The notes beneath the pieces were generated by a model. It had not been told where the DNA came from. It was given only the letters and a program-made list of their open reading frames with translations, and did not search any database. DNA of 64,000 nt, taken from assembly GCF_030814475.1 (NCBI RefSeq), contig NZ_JAUSVF010000001.1:3877001-3941000 (forward strand). The letters run 5' to 3'. Position 1 is the first letter of the stretch. The number at the start of each line of letters is the position of its first letter. This document shows positions 1 to 8,416 of the stretch, piece by piece. Source of the DNA: Pararhizobium capsulatum DSM 1112 (GTDB taxonomy: Bacteria; Pseudomonadota; Alphaproteobacteria; Rhizobiales; Rhizobiaceae). The translations under genes were made by a program, and so were the position numbers.

Positions 1-1
1 C

Positions 2-949
2 GTGCAGGAAATGGATCTGGCGCTCGAGGCCGGCATCTACTGCTTCAACGTCGAATCCGAACCGGAACTGGAAATCCTGAACCTGCGTGCCATTCGTCTC
101 GGCAAAAAGGCGCATGTCTCCTTCCGCATTAATCCCGACGTGGACGCCAAGACCCACGCCAAGATCTCGACCGGCAAAAAGGAAAATAAGTTCGGTATCG
201 GCTATGAGCGCGCCCGCGCCGTCTATGCCCATGCGGCCACCTTGGCCGGTATCAAGGTCACCGGGATCGACATGCATATCGGCAGTCAGATCACCGCGCT
301 GCAGCCCTTCGAGGATGCCTTCAAGGTGCTGCGCGAGCTGGTCGATACGCTGCGCGCCGATGGCCATGCGATCGATCATGTCGATGTCGGCGGCGGTCTG
401 GGTGTCCCCTACAAGGAAGACAACAATCCGCCGCCCCTGCCGGACGCCTATGCCGAAATCGTCAAGAACCAGCTGCGCGACCTCGCCTGCAAGATCGTCA
501 CCGAACCCGGCCGGCTGATCGTCGGCAATGCCGGTATCCTCGTGACCGAGGTGATCTATGTGAAGGACGGCGGCTCGAAGACCTTCGTCATCGTCGATGG
601 CGCGATGAACGACCTCATCCGCCCGACGCTGTACGAGGCCTATCACGAGATCCGCCCGGTGAGGATTTCCGCGGCCAATGCACCGCGCATCACCGCCGAT
701 ATCGTTGGTCCGGTCTGCGAGACCGGCGACTATCTGGCGCTCGATCGCGAGATGGCGATGCCGAAACCCGGCGACCTGATCGCCGTCGGCACGGCCGGTG
801 CCTATGGCGCGGTACAGGCCGGCACCTACAATTCCCGCCTTCTGGTGCCGGAAGTGCTGGTCAAGGGTAATCGCTTCCATGTGATTCGCCCCCGCGGCAC
901 CTATGAGGATCTCATCGGCCTCGACCGCATCCCGGACTGGCTTGACTGA
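2..949 (+). CDS. lysA: Diaminopimelate decarboxylase, C-terminal part (cut by window edge)
   Basis: This PLP enzyme decarboxylates meso-diaminopimelate to L-lysine in the cytoplasm. The 315 visible residues are about three quarters of the family's usual 420. The N-terminal part, including the PLP-binding lysine, lies left of the window, so no start is assigned and the GTG at the edge is not taken as one. Visible signatures are HIGSQI (92-97), GGGLGVPY (130-137), EPGR (168-171), the catalytic-cysteine motif GPVCETGD (236-243) and GAYGAVQAGTYNSR (266-279). The next gene is the TIGR02302 protein, 139 bp downstream on the same strand, an order common in Rhizobiaceae. Confidence 0.96.
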   Translation: MQEMDLALEAGIYCFNVESEPELEILNLRAIRLGKKAHVSFRINPDVDAKTHAKISTGKKENKFGIGYERARAVYAHAATLAGIKVTGIDMHIGSQITALQPFEDAFKVLRELVDTLRADGHAIDHVDVGGGLGVPYKEDNNPPPLPDAYAEIVKNQLRDLACKIVTEPGRLIVGNAGILVTEVIYVKDGGSKTFVIVDGAMNDLIRPTLYEAYHEIRPVRISAANAPRITADIVGPVCETGDYLALDREMAMPKPGDLIAVGTAGAYGAVQAGTYNSRLLVPEVLVKGNRFHVIRPRGTYEDLIGLDRIPDWLD

Positions 950-1088
950 ACGGCGCCTAGTGGAACAAGGCTCACATTGCTGCGCAATCCCATCACGTTT
1001 TCAGGATCGCCCTCGTCTTCGCCACAAACAATGTTATCTTCGTTCCCACAGGTGACAACCCGTAAGGGAAACGAGGGAACGTGACCGG

Positions 1089-3761
1089 ATGGCGCAAGGG
1101 CCGCAGCGGCGACCGACCGAGGAAAAACCAAAGATGCAGACCGGCGAGCTTGCCAGGACACTGAGCTTCAAGCGCGCTTTGGCCCGCTTCGTAATCTTGG
1201 CCGAGGGCGCCATACCTCGGCTGCTGCCGCCGATTGCCCTGCTCCTGCTGCTGGCTTCTGCCGCCTGGTTCGGGCTTTTCCGCATTATGCCCTTCTGGCT
1301 GCACGCCGGCCTCCTTGCCATCAGCGTGCTGGTGTTTCTCGTTCTCCTCGCCCCATTGGTGCGACTGCGCATGCCGGATACCAATCAAACCGATCGGTTC
1401 CTGGAGGATCGCAACGCGCTGCCGCATCAGGCCATCAGCGTTCAGGCGGATACCCCGGCAACGGATGGCGCTTTCGGGCTTGCGCTGTGGCAGGAACACC
1501 AGCTGCGCATGGCCCGCATGATCGATGCATTGCAGACGGGCCTTCCTCGCCCGGATATTGCCCGTTTTGACAGCTATGCCCTCAGGGCTATTCCCGTCTT
1601 GCTCGCCTGCGTCGCCTTTGCCTTTTCCTTCTCGAACAGGGCCGGCAGTCTTGCGGACGCGTTTCGCCTGCCGCAGGCGCCGGTCATTCAATCGGATGTG
1701 CGCATCGACGCCTGGGTGACGCCGCCTGCCTATACCGGCAAGGCACCGATATTCCTGACAGGTCGTGAAACCACGCCAGCAGAGGTGCTGAACATTCCGC
1801 AGTTCAGCGAAGTGACGGTGCGCGTTGTGAGCGACGAGACCATGCCCGTGACGTTCCGCGAAAAAGGGACTGCCGAGGCCGTTTCCATACCCTTGCAGGA
1901 ACAGGAGGTCGCCAAGGCAGGCGCAGGAGGCCCGCGGGATCCGCTGCCGGCTGGTGCCATTGCCTCCGCTCAGCAGCCGGCCGCAAAACCGGTATTGCCC
2001 GGCAGCCAGACCCATCTCTACAAGATCAGCCGCGACGGCGAGCTTTCCGTCGGTGGCCAGAAATGGACCTTCACCGTTATTCCGGACGGCGTTCCCGAAA
2101 TTGCCTTTGACGGCATTCCGAAGACGACCGTGAATGCAGCCCTGGAAATTGCTTTCGCTGCCAGGGACGATTACGGCCTTCAGGATGCCTGGGCCGAGAT
2201 CAAGCCACTTGACGAAGCGTCCCCGAATGCGCGTCCGCTCTATCCCCTGCCCGAATACCGGCTGGATCTGCCCAAGCGCAATGCGCGCGGGGCAAAGGGG
2301 CTGACCAGCCGCAACCTTTCGGAACATCCGCTCTCCGGCAAACGCGTACGCGTCACGCTCGTCGCACGGGACGCAGCCGGTCAGGAAGGCCGCAGCGTAC
2401 CCCAGGACATGATCCTGCCGGCGCGGCAGTTCTTCGAGCCGCTGGCGGGCGCCGTTGCTGAAGAGCGACAGGTGTTCTCGCTTGATGCAAACGCCCTGCC
2501 CCGCGCAATCGACCTTAATGACGCGATCACGGCATTGGCTGAAGAGACGATCCCCAAGCTCACCCACTTCCTGCTGCTGAAATCGGCGCGCGCCCGGATG
2601 GAACTGGCCCGCGACGACGACATGCTCAGGGGTGCCGCCGATCATTTGTGGGAAATCGCGCTTGGCATCGAGGACGGCGATCTGGCCCTCGCCGACCGCA
2701 AGCTGCGCGACGCACAGCAGAAGCTTTCCGACGCGCTTGAGCGCAATGCATCGGACGAAGAAATCGCCAAGCTGATGCAGGAACTGCGCCAAGCCATGCA
2801 GGAATACATGGAGGCGCTGGCAAAGCAGGCCGCCAAGAACCCGCGCATGGCCGCCAACCCCAATCAGAACAACGTCGTCGATCAGCGCGATCTGCAGAAG
2901 ATGATGGACCAGATCGAAAACCTCGCCAAATCCGGCGCCAAGGATCAGGCCCGCCAGATGCTGTCTGAAATGCAGCGGATGATGAACAACCTGCAGGCCG
3001 GCCGCTCGCAGCAGCAGATGCAGCAGGGCCAGGACAACAGCGAAATGCGCAAGCAGATGGATAAGCTCGGCCAGTTGATGCAGGACCAGCAGCGTCTGAT
3101 GGATGAAACCTTCCGTTATGACCAAGCCCTTCGAGATCGCATGCAGCGCGGCGATCCGCTCGACGGGGAGGATCAGGAACTGTTCGATCAGGACATGCCA
3201 CTGCCGCCGGGGCAGCAGCAGGACCAGAATGCCGGCGAACAGAGCCCGCTCGACCAGATGACCGAGGAACAGCTCAAACAGGCCCTCAAGGACATGAAGA
3301 GCCGGCAGGAGGCGCTGTCCAAGCAACTCGGCGACCTTCAGAAGGGCCTTGAAGGCATGGGTATCAAGCCCGGCAAGGGCTTTGGCGAAGCCGGGCGCGA
3401 GATGAAAGGCGCATCCGGCGCGCTCGGCGAAGGTCAGGGCGAAAAGGCTGTCGGCAACCAGGGACGGGCGTTGCAGGCGCTACGCGACGGCGCGCAGGAT
3501 ATGATGAACCAGATGCAGGGACAGGGCCAAGGTCCGGGACAAGGACAGGGCATCCCGCAATATGGGCAGAATGGCCGCGATCCGCTGGGCCGCAGGCAGC
3601 AGAACGCCGGCCCGGATTTCGGCGATCAGGTGAAAGTCCCGGACGAGATCGACACGCAGCGGGCGCGGGAAATCCTCGAGGAAATCCGCCGCCGCCTTGG
3701 CACCAACGCCTCTCCCGAAATGGAGAAGCAGTATCTGGAGCGGTTGCTGGATATTCGGTGA
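1089..3761 (+). CDS. TIGR02302/DUF4175 family membrane protein
   Basis: This large envelope protein of unknown function (890 residues) matches the TIGR02302 family found next to lysA in Rhizobiales. Three hydrophobic stretches (about 39-60, 70-93 and 166-184) anchor it in the inner membrane. A long middle region follows, probably periplasmic. From about residue 540 the protein is helical and rich in Gln, Met and Gly (repeated QQQ, QGQ and GQG runs), which looks like coiled coil then low complexity. The start is the ATG at 1089; a later ATG at 1134 is also possible. It is preceded by lysA and followed convergently, 1 bp away, by a CpdR-like gene. The family assignment is from pattern recognition and the function is unknown. 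Confidence 0.85.
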   Translation: MAQGPQRRPTEEKPKMQTGELARTLSFKRALARFVILAEGAIPRLLPPIALLLLLASAAWFGLFRIMPFWLHAGLLAISVLVFLVLLAPLVRLRMPDTNQTDRFLEDRNALPHQAISVQADTPATDGAFGLALWQEHQLRMARMIDALQTGLPRPDIARFDSYALRAIPVLLACVAFAFSFSNRAGSLADAFRLPQAPVIQSDVRIDAWVTPPAYTGKAPIFLTGRETTPAEVLNIPQFSEVTVRVVSDETMPVTFREKGTAEAVSIPLQEQEVAKAGAGGPRDPLPAGAIASAQQPAAKPVLPGSQTHLYKISRDGELSVGGQKWTFTVIPDGVPEIAFDGIPKTTVNAALEIAFAARDDYGLQDAWAEIKPLDEASPNARPLYPLPEYRLDLPKRNARGAKGLTSRNLSEHPLSGKRVRVTLVARDAAGQEGRSVPQDMILPARQFFEPLAGAVAEERQVFSLDANALPRAIDLNDAITALAEETIPKLTHFLLLKSARARMELARDDDMLRGAADHLWEIALGIEDGDLALADRKLRDAQQKLSDALERNASDEEIAKLMQELRQAMQEYMEALAKQAAKNPRMAANPNQNNVVDQRDLQKMMDQIENLAKSGAKDQARQMLSEMQRMMNNLQAGRSQQQMQQGQDNSEMRKQMDKLGQLMQDQQRLMDETFRYDQALRDRMQRGDPLDGEDQELFDQDMPLPPGQQQDQNAGEQSPLDQMTEEQLKQALKDMKSRQEALSKQLGDLQKGLEGMGIKPGKGFGEAGREMKGASGALGEGQGEKAVGNQGRALQALRDGAQDMMNQMQGQGQGPGQGQGIPQYGQNGRDPLGRRQQNAGPDFGDQVKVPDEIDTQRAREILEEIRRRLGTNASPEMEKQYLERLLDIR

Positions 3762-3762
3762 A

Positions 3763-4125
3763 CTACGCCACCAGCGCCAGCGCCACAGCCTTGCGGATAT
3801 CGGGTAATGTGAAAGGCTTGGATACGACGTCGAGCACCTTGCCGGAGAGATTGTCGGCGCGCTCGCGCTGCTCTGCATAGCCTGTCATGAGCAGGATCTT
3901 CAGCGAAGGAAATGTGGCGGACGCCTGCAGGGCGAGCTCGATCCCGTCCATGACCGGCATTCGGATATCGGACAGCAGGAGATCGAAGCTTTCGTCTTTC
4001 TTCAGAAGCGCAAGCCCTTCGGCACCGTCGGCCGCCTCGACCGTCTCGTGCCCATCCAGCTGCAGGGCACGCGCCACGAAGCGGCGCAGACTATCCTCAT
4101 CTTCGGTAATCAGGATTTTCGCCAT
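3763..4125 (-). CDS. Single-domain response regulator, CpdR-like
   Basis: This is a stand-alone receiver of 120 residues with no output domain. It keeps the acidic pair E8/D9, phospho-acceptor D53 in a SDIRMPVMDG motif, T81 and K103. The DGIELA stretch after the phospho-site and the VVSKPFTLPDI end resemble CpdR, the alphaproteobacterial receiver that controls ClpXP localisation in the cell cycle. I chose the ATG at 4125 because a GGAGG sits about 5 bases upstream; two earlier in-frame ATGs overlap that ribosome site. The CpdR assignment is by similarity; rhizobia can carry more than one CpdR, and this could be a second copy. It is followed in the same direction by no close gene. Confidence 0.8.
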   Translation of the reverse strand: MAKILITEDEDSLRRFVARALQLDGHETVEAADGAEGLALLKKDESFDLLLSDIRMPVMDGIELALQASATFPSLKILLMTGYAEQRERADNLSGKVLDVVSKPFTLPDIRKAVALALVA

Positions 4126-4298
4126 CATGGCCTCCATGGTTCAGATTGGCCGCTGCACGGGTTGCGGAAGTCATCTCCGGGATCGAATCACCGCAGCAAC
4201 GGAGCGGCTTCTGGCCGCCCCCACTAAACCATCAGATTTTTCTTTGCTTTCCGTAAACGGGCCAGAGCGAGATCACACGGTGATCGTGCCGAAACGGA

Positions 4299-4844
4299 TC
4301 ACTCCGCGTCGCCGGTCACAATGCCGACGAAGGGAAGCTCGCGAAACGCGTAGGCGACGTCCATGCCATAGCCGACGACGAAATAGTCGGGGCATTCGAA
4401 ACCGACATAATCGGCCTCAAGGTCGATCTGGCGTTTCACCTTCTTGTCGAGCAGCACGGCGAGCGACACCGACTTGGCGCCGCGCTCGTACATCAACTCC
4501 TTGGCAAAGCGCAGCGTGCGGCCGGATTCGAGAATATCATCAATGAGAAGGACATCGCGGCCATGCACGTCGCTATCGATATCCTTGATGATTTTCACGC
4601 CCTGGGAAACGGTCCCGGTGCCATAGCTGGAAAGGGTGATGAACTCCACTTCCGGGGCAAGACCTGCCGCATGCATCGCCCGGATCAGGTCGGCGGCAAA
4701 GATGAAGGAGCCCTTGAGCACGGAGATAACCAGCAGATCATCTGTCTTGCCCATGACGATTTCATTCGCCATTTCCTGGTTTCGCTTGGCGATGACGTCA
4801 GCGCTATAAAGCGGCTCGATATTTTTTCCACGAACGACGGGCAT
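4299..4844 (-). CDS. hpt: Hypoxanthine phosphoribosyltransferase
   Basis: It converts hypoxanthine (and guanine) plus PRPP to IMP or GMP in purine salvage. The 181-residue length fits the family. The PRPP-binding motif VLLIDDILESGRTL lies near the middle, with the flexible-loop SSYGTGT before it and the base-contacting DKKVKR then VGFECPDYFVVGYGMD near the C-terminus. The frame stays open further upstream, but the ATG at 4844 begins the conserved protein and has a GGAGAA eight bases before it. It is separated by 173 bp from the downstream CpdR-like gene on the same strand. Confidence 0.95.
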   Translation of the reverse strand: MPVVRGKNIEPLYSADVIAKRNQEMANEIVMGKTDDLLVISVLKGSFIFAADLIRAMHAAGLAPEVEFITLSSYGTGTVSQGVKIIKDIDSDVHGRDVLLIDDILESGRTLRFAKELMYERGAKSVSLAVLLDKKVKRQIDLEADYVGFECPDYFVVGYGMDVAYAFRELPFVGIVTGDAE

Positions 4845-4914
4845 AAGGATATTCTCCGAAAACAAAAATGGAGACAGCCTCGGACGCCCCCGCAAGCATA
4901 GCCGCTTAGCACAG

Positions 4915-5667
4915 TCAGCGTGCGGATGCATCCGGCTTGCTGAATGAAACCTGCACGTCAGGCAGTTTTCCCCCGACGTGCGGAACGCGGGCCGCAAAGG
5001 GGCGACTTTCGCCAGGCGCCAGCATCGTTGCACCGGAAAGGACGCGGGCCGCCGTCTTGCGTCTGCCTTCGGTATCCACGTCAATCTGGATCACCGGCAC
5101 GCTTTGCAGTTCGTTCGTCCGGTTTTCGACAACACCGTAGACCGAAATCACCTTCATGCCGTTGGCATCGCCGATCCGCGTCGTCACGTCGGAAATAACA
5201 AGCCCTGGCGTTGCCCCTGCCGACCCACCGATGAAGCCGACGACAAGGAAAACCACGGCGCAGAGCCCGGCCACCAGGGCAACAAAGGCACCGGGCGAAG
5301 CCAGACGAAGCAGGCGTTCGACATGCGCCATGGCTTCCGCGAGTATCGCAATCAGCAGCGACCCGACGCCCATTTCATCCGAAGGGTGCTTTTCCGCAGG
5401 CCGGCTGGCGGACGCGCCGCGATTGTTGTTGAAGATCGGATGGGAGGGACGGCGGCTGGGAAAACCTACGGTTTCGAACTCGACATCGACGATATCGGCG
5501 CGCCGGGCGACAGGCTTGGCCTGCGTTCGCGCCGCGTGTTCGGGCGGCAGGAAATCCATGCGCCGGGCGCCCTGCTCTTCCTGAAAGCGGAAAGCCTGCA
5601 TCGCCTCTCCTTTCGCGGTCCAGAACCGCTCCGGAATGCCGGACGACCACAGGCCAGAATCCGGCAT
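4915..5667 (-). CDS. Conserved hypothetical single-pass membrane protein (DUF3426-like C-terminus)
   Basis: The function is unknown. The first 110 or so residues are polar and probably cytoplasmic. One strong membrane segment follows (around AFVALVAGLCAVVFLVVGFI), then about 100 residues with the pattern GVVENRTNE..SVPVIQIDV, which resembles the extracytoplasmic DUF3426/FxLYD-type beta domain. Proteins of this kind often carry an N-terminal MJ0042 zinc ribbon, but no CxxC pair is visible here. It lies divergently from ftsE and shares its upstream region, which contains a CtrA-type site. Two starts are possible: this ATG with GGAAAG about ten bases upstream, or a GTG at 5688. Confidence 0.7.
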   Translation of the reverse strand: MPDSGLWSSGIPERFWTAKGEAMQAFRFQEEQGARRMDFLPPEHAARTQAKPVARRADIVDVEFETVGFPSRRPSHPIFNNNRGASASRPAEKHPSDEMGVGSLLIAILAEAMAHVERLLRLASPGAFVALVAGLCAVVFLVVGFIGGSAGATPGLVISDVTTRIGDANGMKVISVYGVVENRTNELQSVPVIQIDVDTEGRRKTAARVLSGATMLAPGESRPFAARVPHVGGKLPDVQVSFSKPDASAR

Positions 5668-5751
5668 TGAAACAAATCTTTCCGACACGTAAACCTAAAT
5701 GGTTAATGCTTCGAAAAGACTGCCCATAATCCGGCACGTTTTCATGGAAAA

Positions 5752-5767
5752 TTAACCGGTGTTTAAC
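5752..5767. promoter_or_regulatory. CtrA-type binding site upstream of ftsE
   Basis: The sequence reads TTAA, seven bases, TTAAC, an exact match to the CtrA consensus TTAA-N7-TTAA(C). It lies in the divergent region between ftsE (90 bp downstream) and the DUF3426-like gene (85 bp away), with another TTAA at 5703-5706. CtrA is the essential alphaproteobacterial cell-cycle regulator, so a site before a division gene is plausible. Binding is inferred from sequence only. Confidence 0.6.
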
Positions 5768-5833
5768 CATGTTGGACCGGCCCCCGCGGTGACCGGAAGA
5801 ACGTTTCAATCGACCGCGGGAGGCGGCAAACGC

Positions 5834-5860
5834 ATGACGAGAGCTGGACTGCCCCGTTGA
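5834..5860 (+). CDS. Possible leader peptide overlapping the ftsE start
   Basis: An ATG preceded by GGGAGG (5818-5823, spacing 10) opens an eight-codon frame, MTRAGLPR. Its TGA stop (5858-5860) overlaps the TTG start of ftsE at 5857. The only good ribosome site in the area serves this mini-frame and not ftsE itself, which would fit translational coupling. It is too short for coding statistics to help, so this is an inference from layout. Confidence 0.35.
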   Translation: MTRAGLPR

Positions 5861-6516
5861 TTCATTTTGAGAACGTTGGATTGCGCTACGGCATGGGCCC
5901 GGAAATCCTCCGAGACCTGACCTTCGACATTCCGCGAAAGTCGTTTCAGTTTCTGACGGGACCTTCGGGGGCCGGCAAGACAACGCTGCTGCGCCTGCTG
6001 TTTCTGTCGCTGAAGCCTACGCGCGGACTGATTCGCATGTTCGATCGCAACATATCCGCCATCCCGCGTGACGAATTTCCGATGCTGCGGCGGCGTGTCG
6101 GCATCGTCTTCCAGGATTTTCAGCTCCTCGACCATCTGACGACCTACGAAAATGTGGCGCTTCCACTGCGCGTGCGCGGCAAGGACGAATCATCCTACCG
6201 CGCCGACGTTCTCGAACTGCTCGGCTGGGTCGGCCTCGGCGAGCGCATCAATGTCCTGCCGCCGGTTCTTTCCGGGGGAGAAAAACAGCGCGCCGCCATC
6301 GCCCGCGCGCTGATAGACCGGCCGGAAATCCTGCTTGCAGACGAGCCGACCGGCAATGTCGATCCGCCGATGGCCCGCAGACTGCTTAATCTCTTCCTCG
6401 AGCTCAACCGGCTCGGCACCGCCGTCGTCATCGCAACGCACGATCTCTCGCTGATGGATCAGGTCGAGGCGCGGCGCATGATCCTCTCTGAGGGGCGGCT
6501 CGACATTTATGAGTGA
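5857..6516 (+). CDS. ftsE: Cell division ATP-binding protein FtsE
   Basis: This ABC ATPase works with FtsX at the divisome to control septal peptidoglycan hydrolases. In 219 residues it has Walker A GPSGAGKTT (about 35-43), the Q-loop VFQDFQLL, signature LSGGEKQR (about 139-146), Walker B EILLADEP and the switch histidine in IATHD. I use the TTG at 5857, which gives the family's normal N-terminus (IHFENVGLRYG). There is no good ribosome site directly before it, and a mini-frame with a strong site ends over this start. The ftsX start lies inside the last codons of this gene. A CtrA-type site lies 90 bp upstream. Confidence 0.96.
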   Translation: MIHFENVGLRYGMGPEILRDLTFDIPRKSFQFLTGPSGAGKTTLLRLLFLSLKPTRGLIRMFDRNISAIPRDEFPMLRRRVGIVFQDFQLLDHLTTYENVALPLRVRGKDESSYRADVLELLGWVGLGERINVLPPVLSGGEKQRAAIARALIDRPEILLADEPTGNVDPPMARRLLNLFLELNRLGTAVVIATHDLSLMDQVEARRMILSEGRLDIYE

Positions 6517-7519
6517 AGCCCCCATCGCCAGCAAGGCGGAGCCAACAGGAGCTCAGCCTCGAAGAGCACCGTTGAAGGTGCGCGCGACCGCGCCGATCGT
6601 GCCCTCGACGAATGTTTCCGGCAATGCGCTGATGCTGGTCATCGCCATCATGGCGTTTCTCGCCTGCCTGACACTCGGCGCCGTCAGCATGGTGCACGCG
6701 ACCGCGCAAAGCTGGCAAAGCCAGATTTCACGCGAGATCACCATCCAGATCAAACCGGACGAAAACCTGGATATGGAGAAGGCTCTCGCGGATGCGCGCG
6801 ACCTGGCACTGACCTTCGACGGTACCACCGAAGGCAACATCGTGGATAAGGAAGCCACCGCACGACTGTTGGAGCCTTGGCTCGGCGAAGGGCTCGACCT
6901 TGACGAGCTACCCGTACCGCGGCTTGTGATCATTACCATTGATGAGCAAAATCCGCCGGATTTTGCCGCCATGCGCTCCGCCCTCGCGAAAGCCATCCCG
7001 CAGGCCTATCTGGATGATCACCGTACCTGGGTCGACCGGCTGGTCGCCATGGCGCGGACAACCGCGCTGATTGGCACCGGTGTCCTGGTTCTTGTCTTCT
7101 CGGCCATGGTCCTGACCGTGGTCTTTGCCACCCGCGGCACCCTGTCCGGCAACCGTCATATTGTCGAAGTCCTGCATTTCGTCGGCGCGGAAGCAAGTTT
7201 CGTGGCTTCCGAATTCCAGAAGCATTTTCTGAAGATCAGCCTGAAGGGTGCCGGGGCCGGCGGCCTGCTCGCCGCCCTTTGTTTCGCCGCAGCCGGCTTC
7301 TGGCAATCAAGGTCGCTTGCAACCCCGGAGAGCGACCAGGCGACCGCGCTCTTCGGCACGTTCACCATCGGTTATATGGGCTATGTCGGCATCGCCGCGA
7401 TCATGATCGTGATTGCGCTTTTGACGACGCTGACGGCCCGTTTCACCATCATGCGCACGATCTACGAGATCGATCAGATCCGCTCGGATCCGGCGCGGAT
7501 AGACACGCACCAGAATTGA
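6509..7519 (+). CDS. ftsX: Cell division protein FtsX
   Basis: This is the membrane partner of FtsE, which relays ATP hydrolysis to the periplasm during division. The 336 residues have the FtsX layout: a cytoplasmic N-terminus of about 40 residues, a first membrane segment (about 45-65), a periplasmic domain of about 110 residues, then three clustered membrane segments (about 188-210, 247-267 and 290-315). Its ATG overlaps the ftsE stop by eight bases, so the two are translationally coupled. It is followed 60 bp later by the YdcF-type gene on the same strand, probably in one operon. Confidence 0.94.
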   Translation: MSEAPIASKAEPTGAQPRRAPLKVRATAPIVPSTNVSGNALMLVIAIMAFLACLTLGAVSMVHATAQSWQSQISREITIQIKPDENLDMEKALADARDLALTFDGTTEGNIVDKEATARLLEPWLGEGLDLDELPVPRLVIITIDEQNPPDFAAMRSALAKAIPQAYLDDHRTWVDRLVAMARTTALIGTGVLVLVFSAMVLTVVFATRGTLSGNRHIVEVLHFVGAEASFVASEFQKHFLKISLKGAGAGGLLAALCFAAAGFWQSRSLATPESDQATALFGTFTIGYMGYVGIAAIMIVIALLTTLTARFTIMRTIYEIDQIRSDPARIDTHQN

Positions 7520-7579
7520 CCCCATGATGACGGCCCCATCCATCTACTCCTTGCCGCAATCTGCCGCTATGGACGAATC

Positions 7580-8308
7580 ATGATGGCTGGGGAACCCGCA
7601 GGACAGGACATGCCGGAAGACGGCTCGACGCACCAGAAGCGAGCGTTCGTGCGCAGACACGTCAGCCTGCGGCGCCGGGTCGTGCGCGCGACGTTTTATG
7701 TCCTGCTGCTGGTGGCCGGCTGCGCGGCTGCAGGATTTCTTTATTTTGCGGATCAGGTTGCCTCGCTTCAACCGCCCGCCAATCCCCGGGCGGATGCCAT
7801 CGTGGTGCTGACCGGCGGGTTCCAGCGCATCGATCAGGCGGTCGACCTTCTGAAATCCGGTGCCGGCAAGCGGCTGCTGATCTCAGGCGTTCACCCGTCC
7901 ACGACCGGCGGACAGATCCGCCGCAACACCCAGAGTTCGGCCGATCTGTTCAAATGCTGCGTCGATATCGGCCATGACGCCATCGATACGATCGGCAATG
8001 CCAACGAGACGGCCAACTGGATCCGCGACAATCGCTATCAGAGCATTCTGGTGGTCACCAACAACTACCATATGCCCCGCAGCCTTCTTGAACTGCGCCG
8101 CGCCAATCCGGGTATCGAGTTCATTCCCTATCCGGTGGTGAACTCGGATCTGAAGAGCACCAACTGGCTGCGAAATCCGATGGTGCTGAAATCGATCCTG
8201 CTCGAATACGCAAAATTTTCAGCAGCCTCGGTCCGCGAGGCACTCGGCGCCCATCCATCCAGCGGATTGCGCACAACCCAGAACACGACCCCGATCGTAA
8301 CCCAATAG
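7580..8308 (+). CDS. YdcF/SanA-type DUF218 membrane protein
   Basis: This protein belongs to the DUF218 family (YdcF, SanA, ElyC), linked to envelope integrity, though the biochemical role is largely unknown. In 242 residues it has a basic cytoplasmic start, one membrane segment (about 37-57) and a DUF218 domain. The domain begins at ADAIVVLTGG, includes LLISGVHP and ANETANW, and carries the conserved VVTNNYHMPRS. Two ATGs are adjacent at the start (7580, 7583). It follows ftsX by 60 bp and precedes plsC by 108 bp on the same strand, so the four genes probably form an envelope and division operon. Confidence 0.87.
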   Translation: MMAGEPAGQDMPEDGSTHQKRAFVRRHVSLRRRVVRATFYVLLLVAGCAAAGFLYFADQVASLQPPANPRADAIVVLTGGFQRIDQAVDLLKSGAGKRLLISGVHPSTTGGQIRRNTQSSADLFKCCVDIGHDAIDTIGNANETANWIRDNRYQSILVVTNNYHMPRSLLELRRANPGIEFIPYPVVNSDLKSTNWLRNPMVLKSILLEYAKFSAASVREALGAHPSSGLRTTQNTTPIVTQ

Positions 8309-8416
8309 AACGCCGGCCCCCTGTTTTCCTCCGCCTGATAATCGTGTACGCAGCCTGACGAATTCCTGCGTCAGCGCTGTGCCGATGCCCCGCCCGCTAC
8401 CTGCGAAAGCCTGTCG

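Noticed and set aside
993..3326. Open frame of 777 codons antisense to the TIGR02302 gene
   Set aside because: Its product is a His/Leu/Gly-rich shadow with no family resemblance, while the plus-strand frame has membrane segments and a known family.
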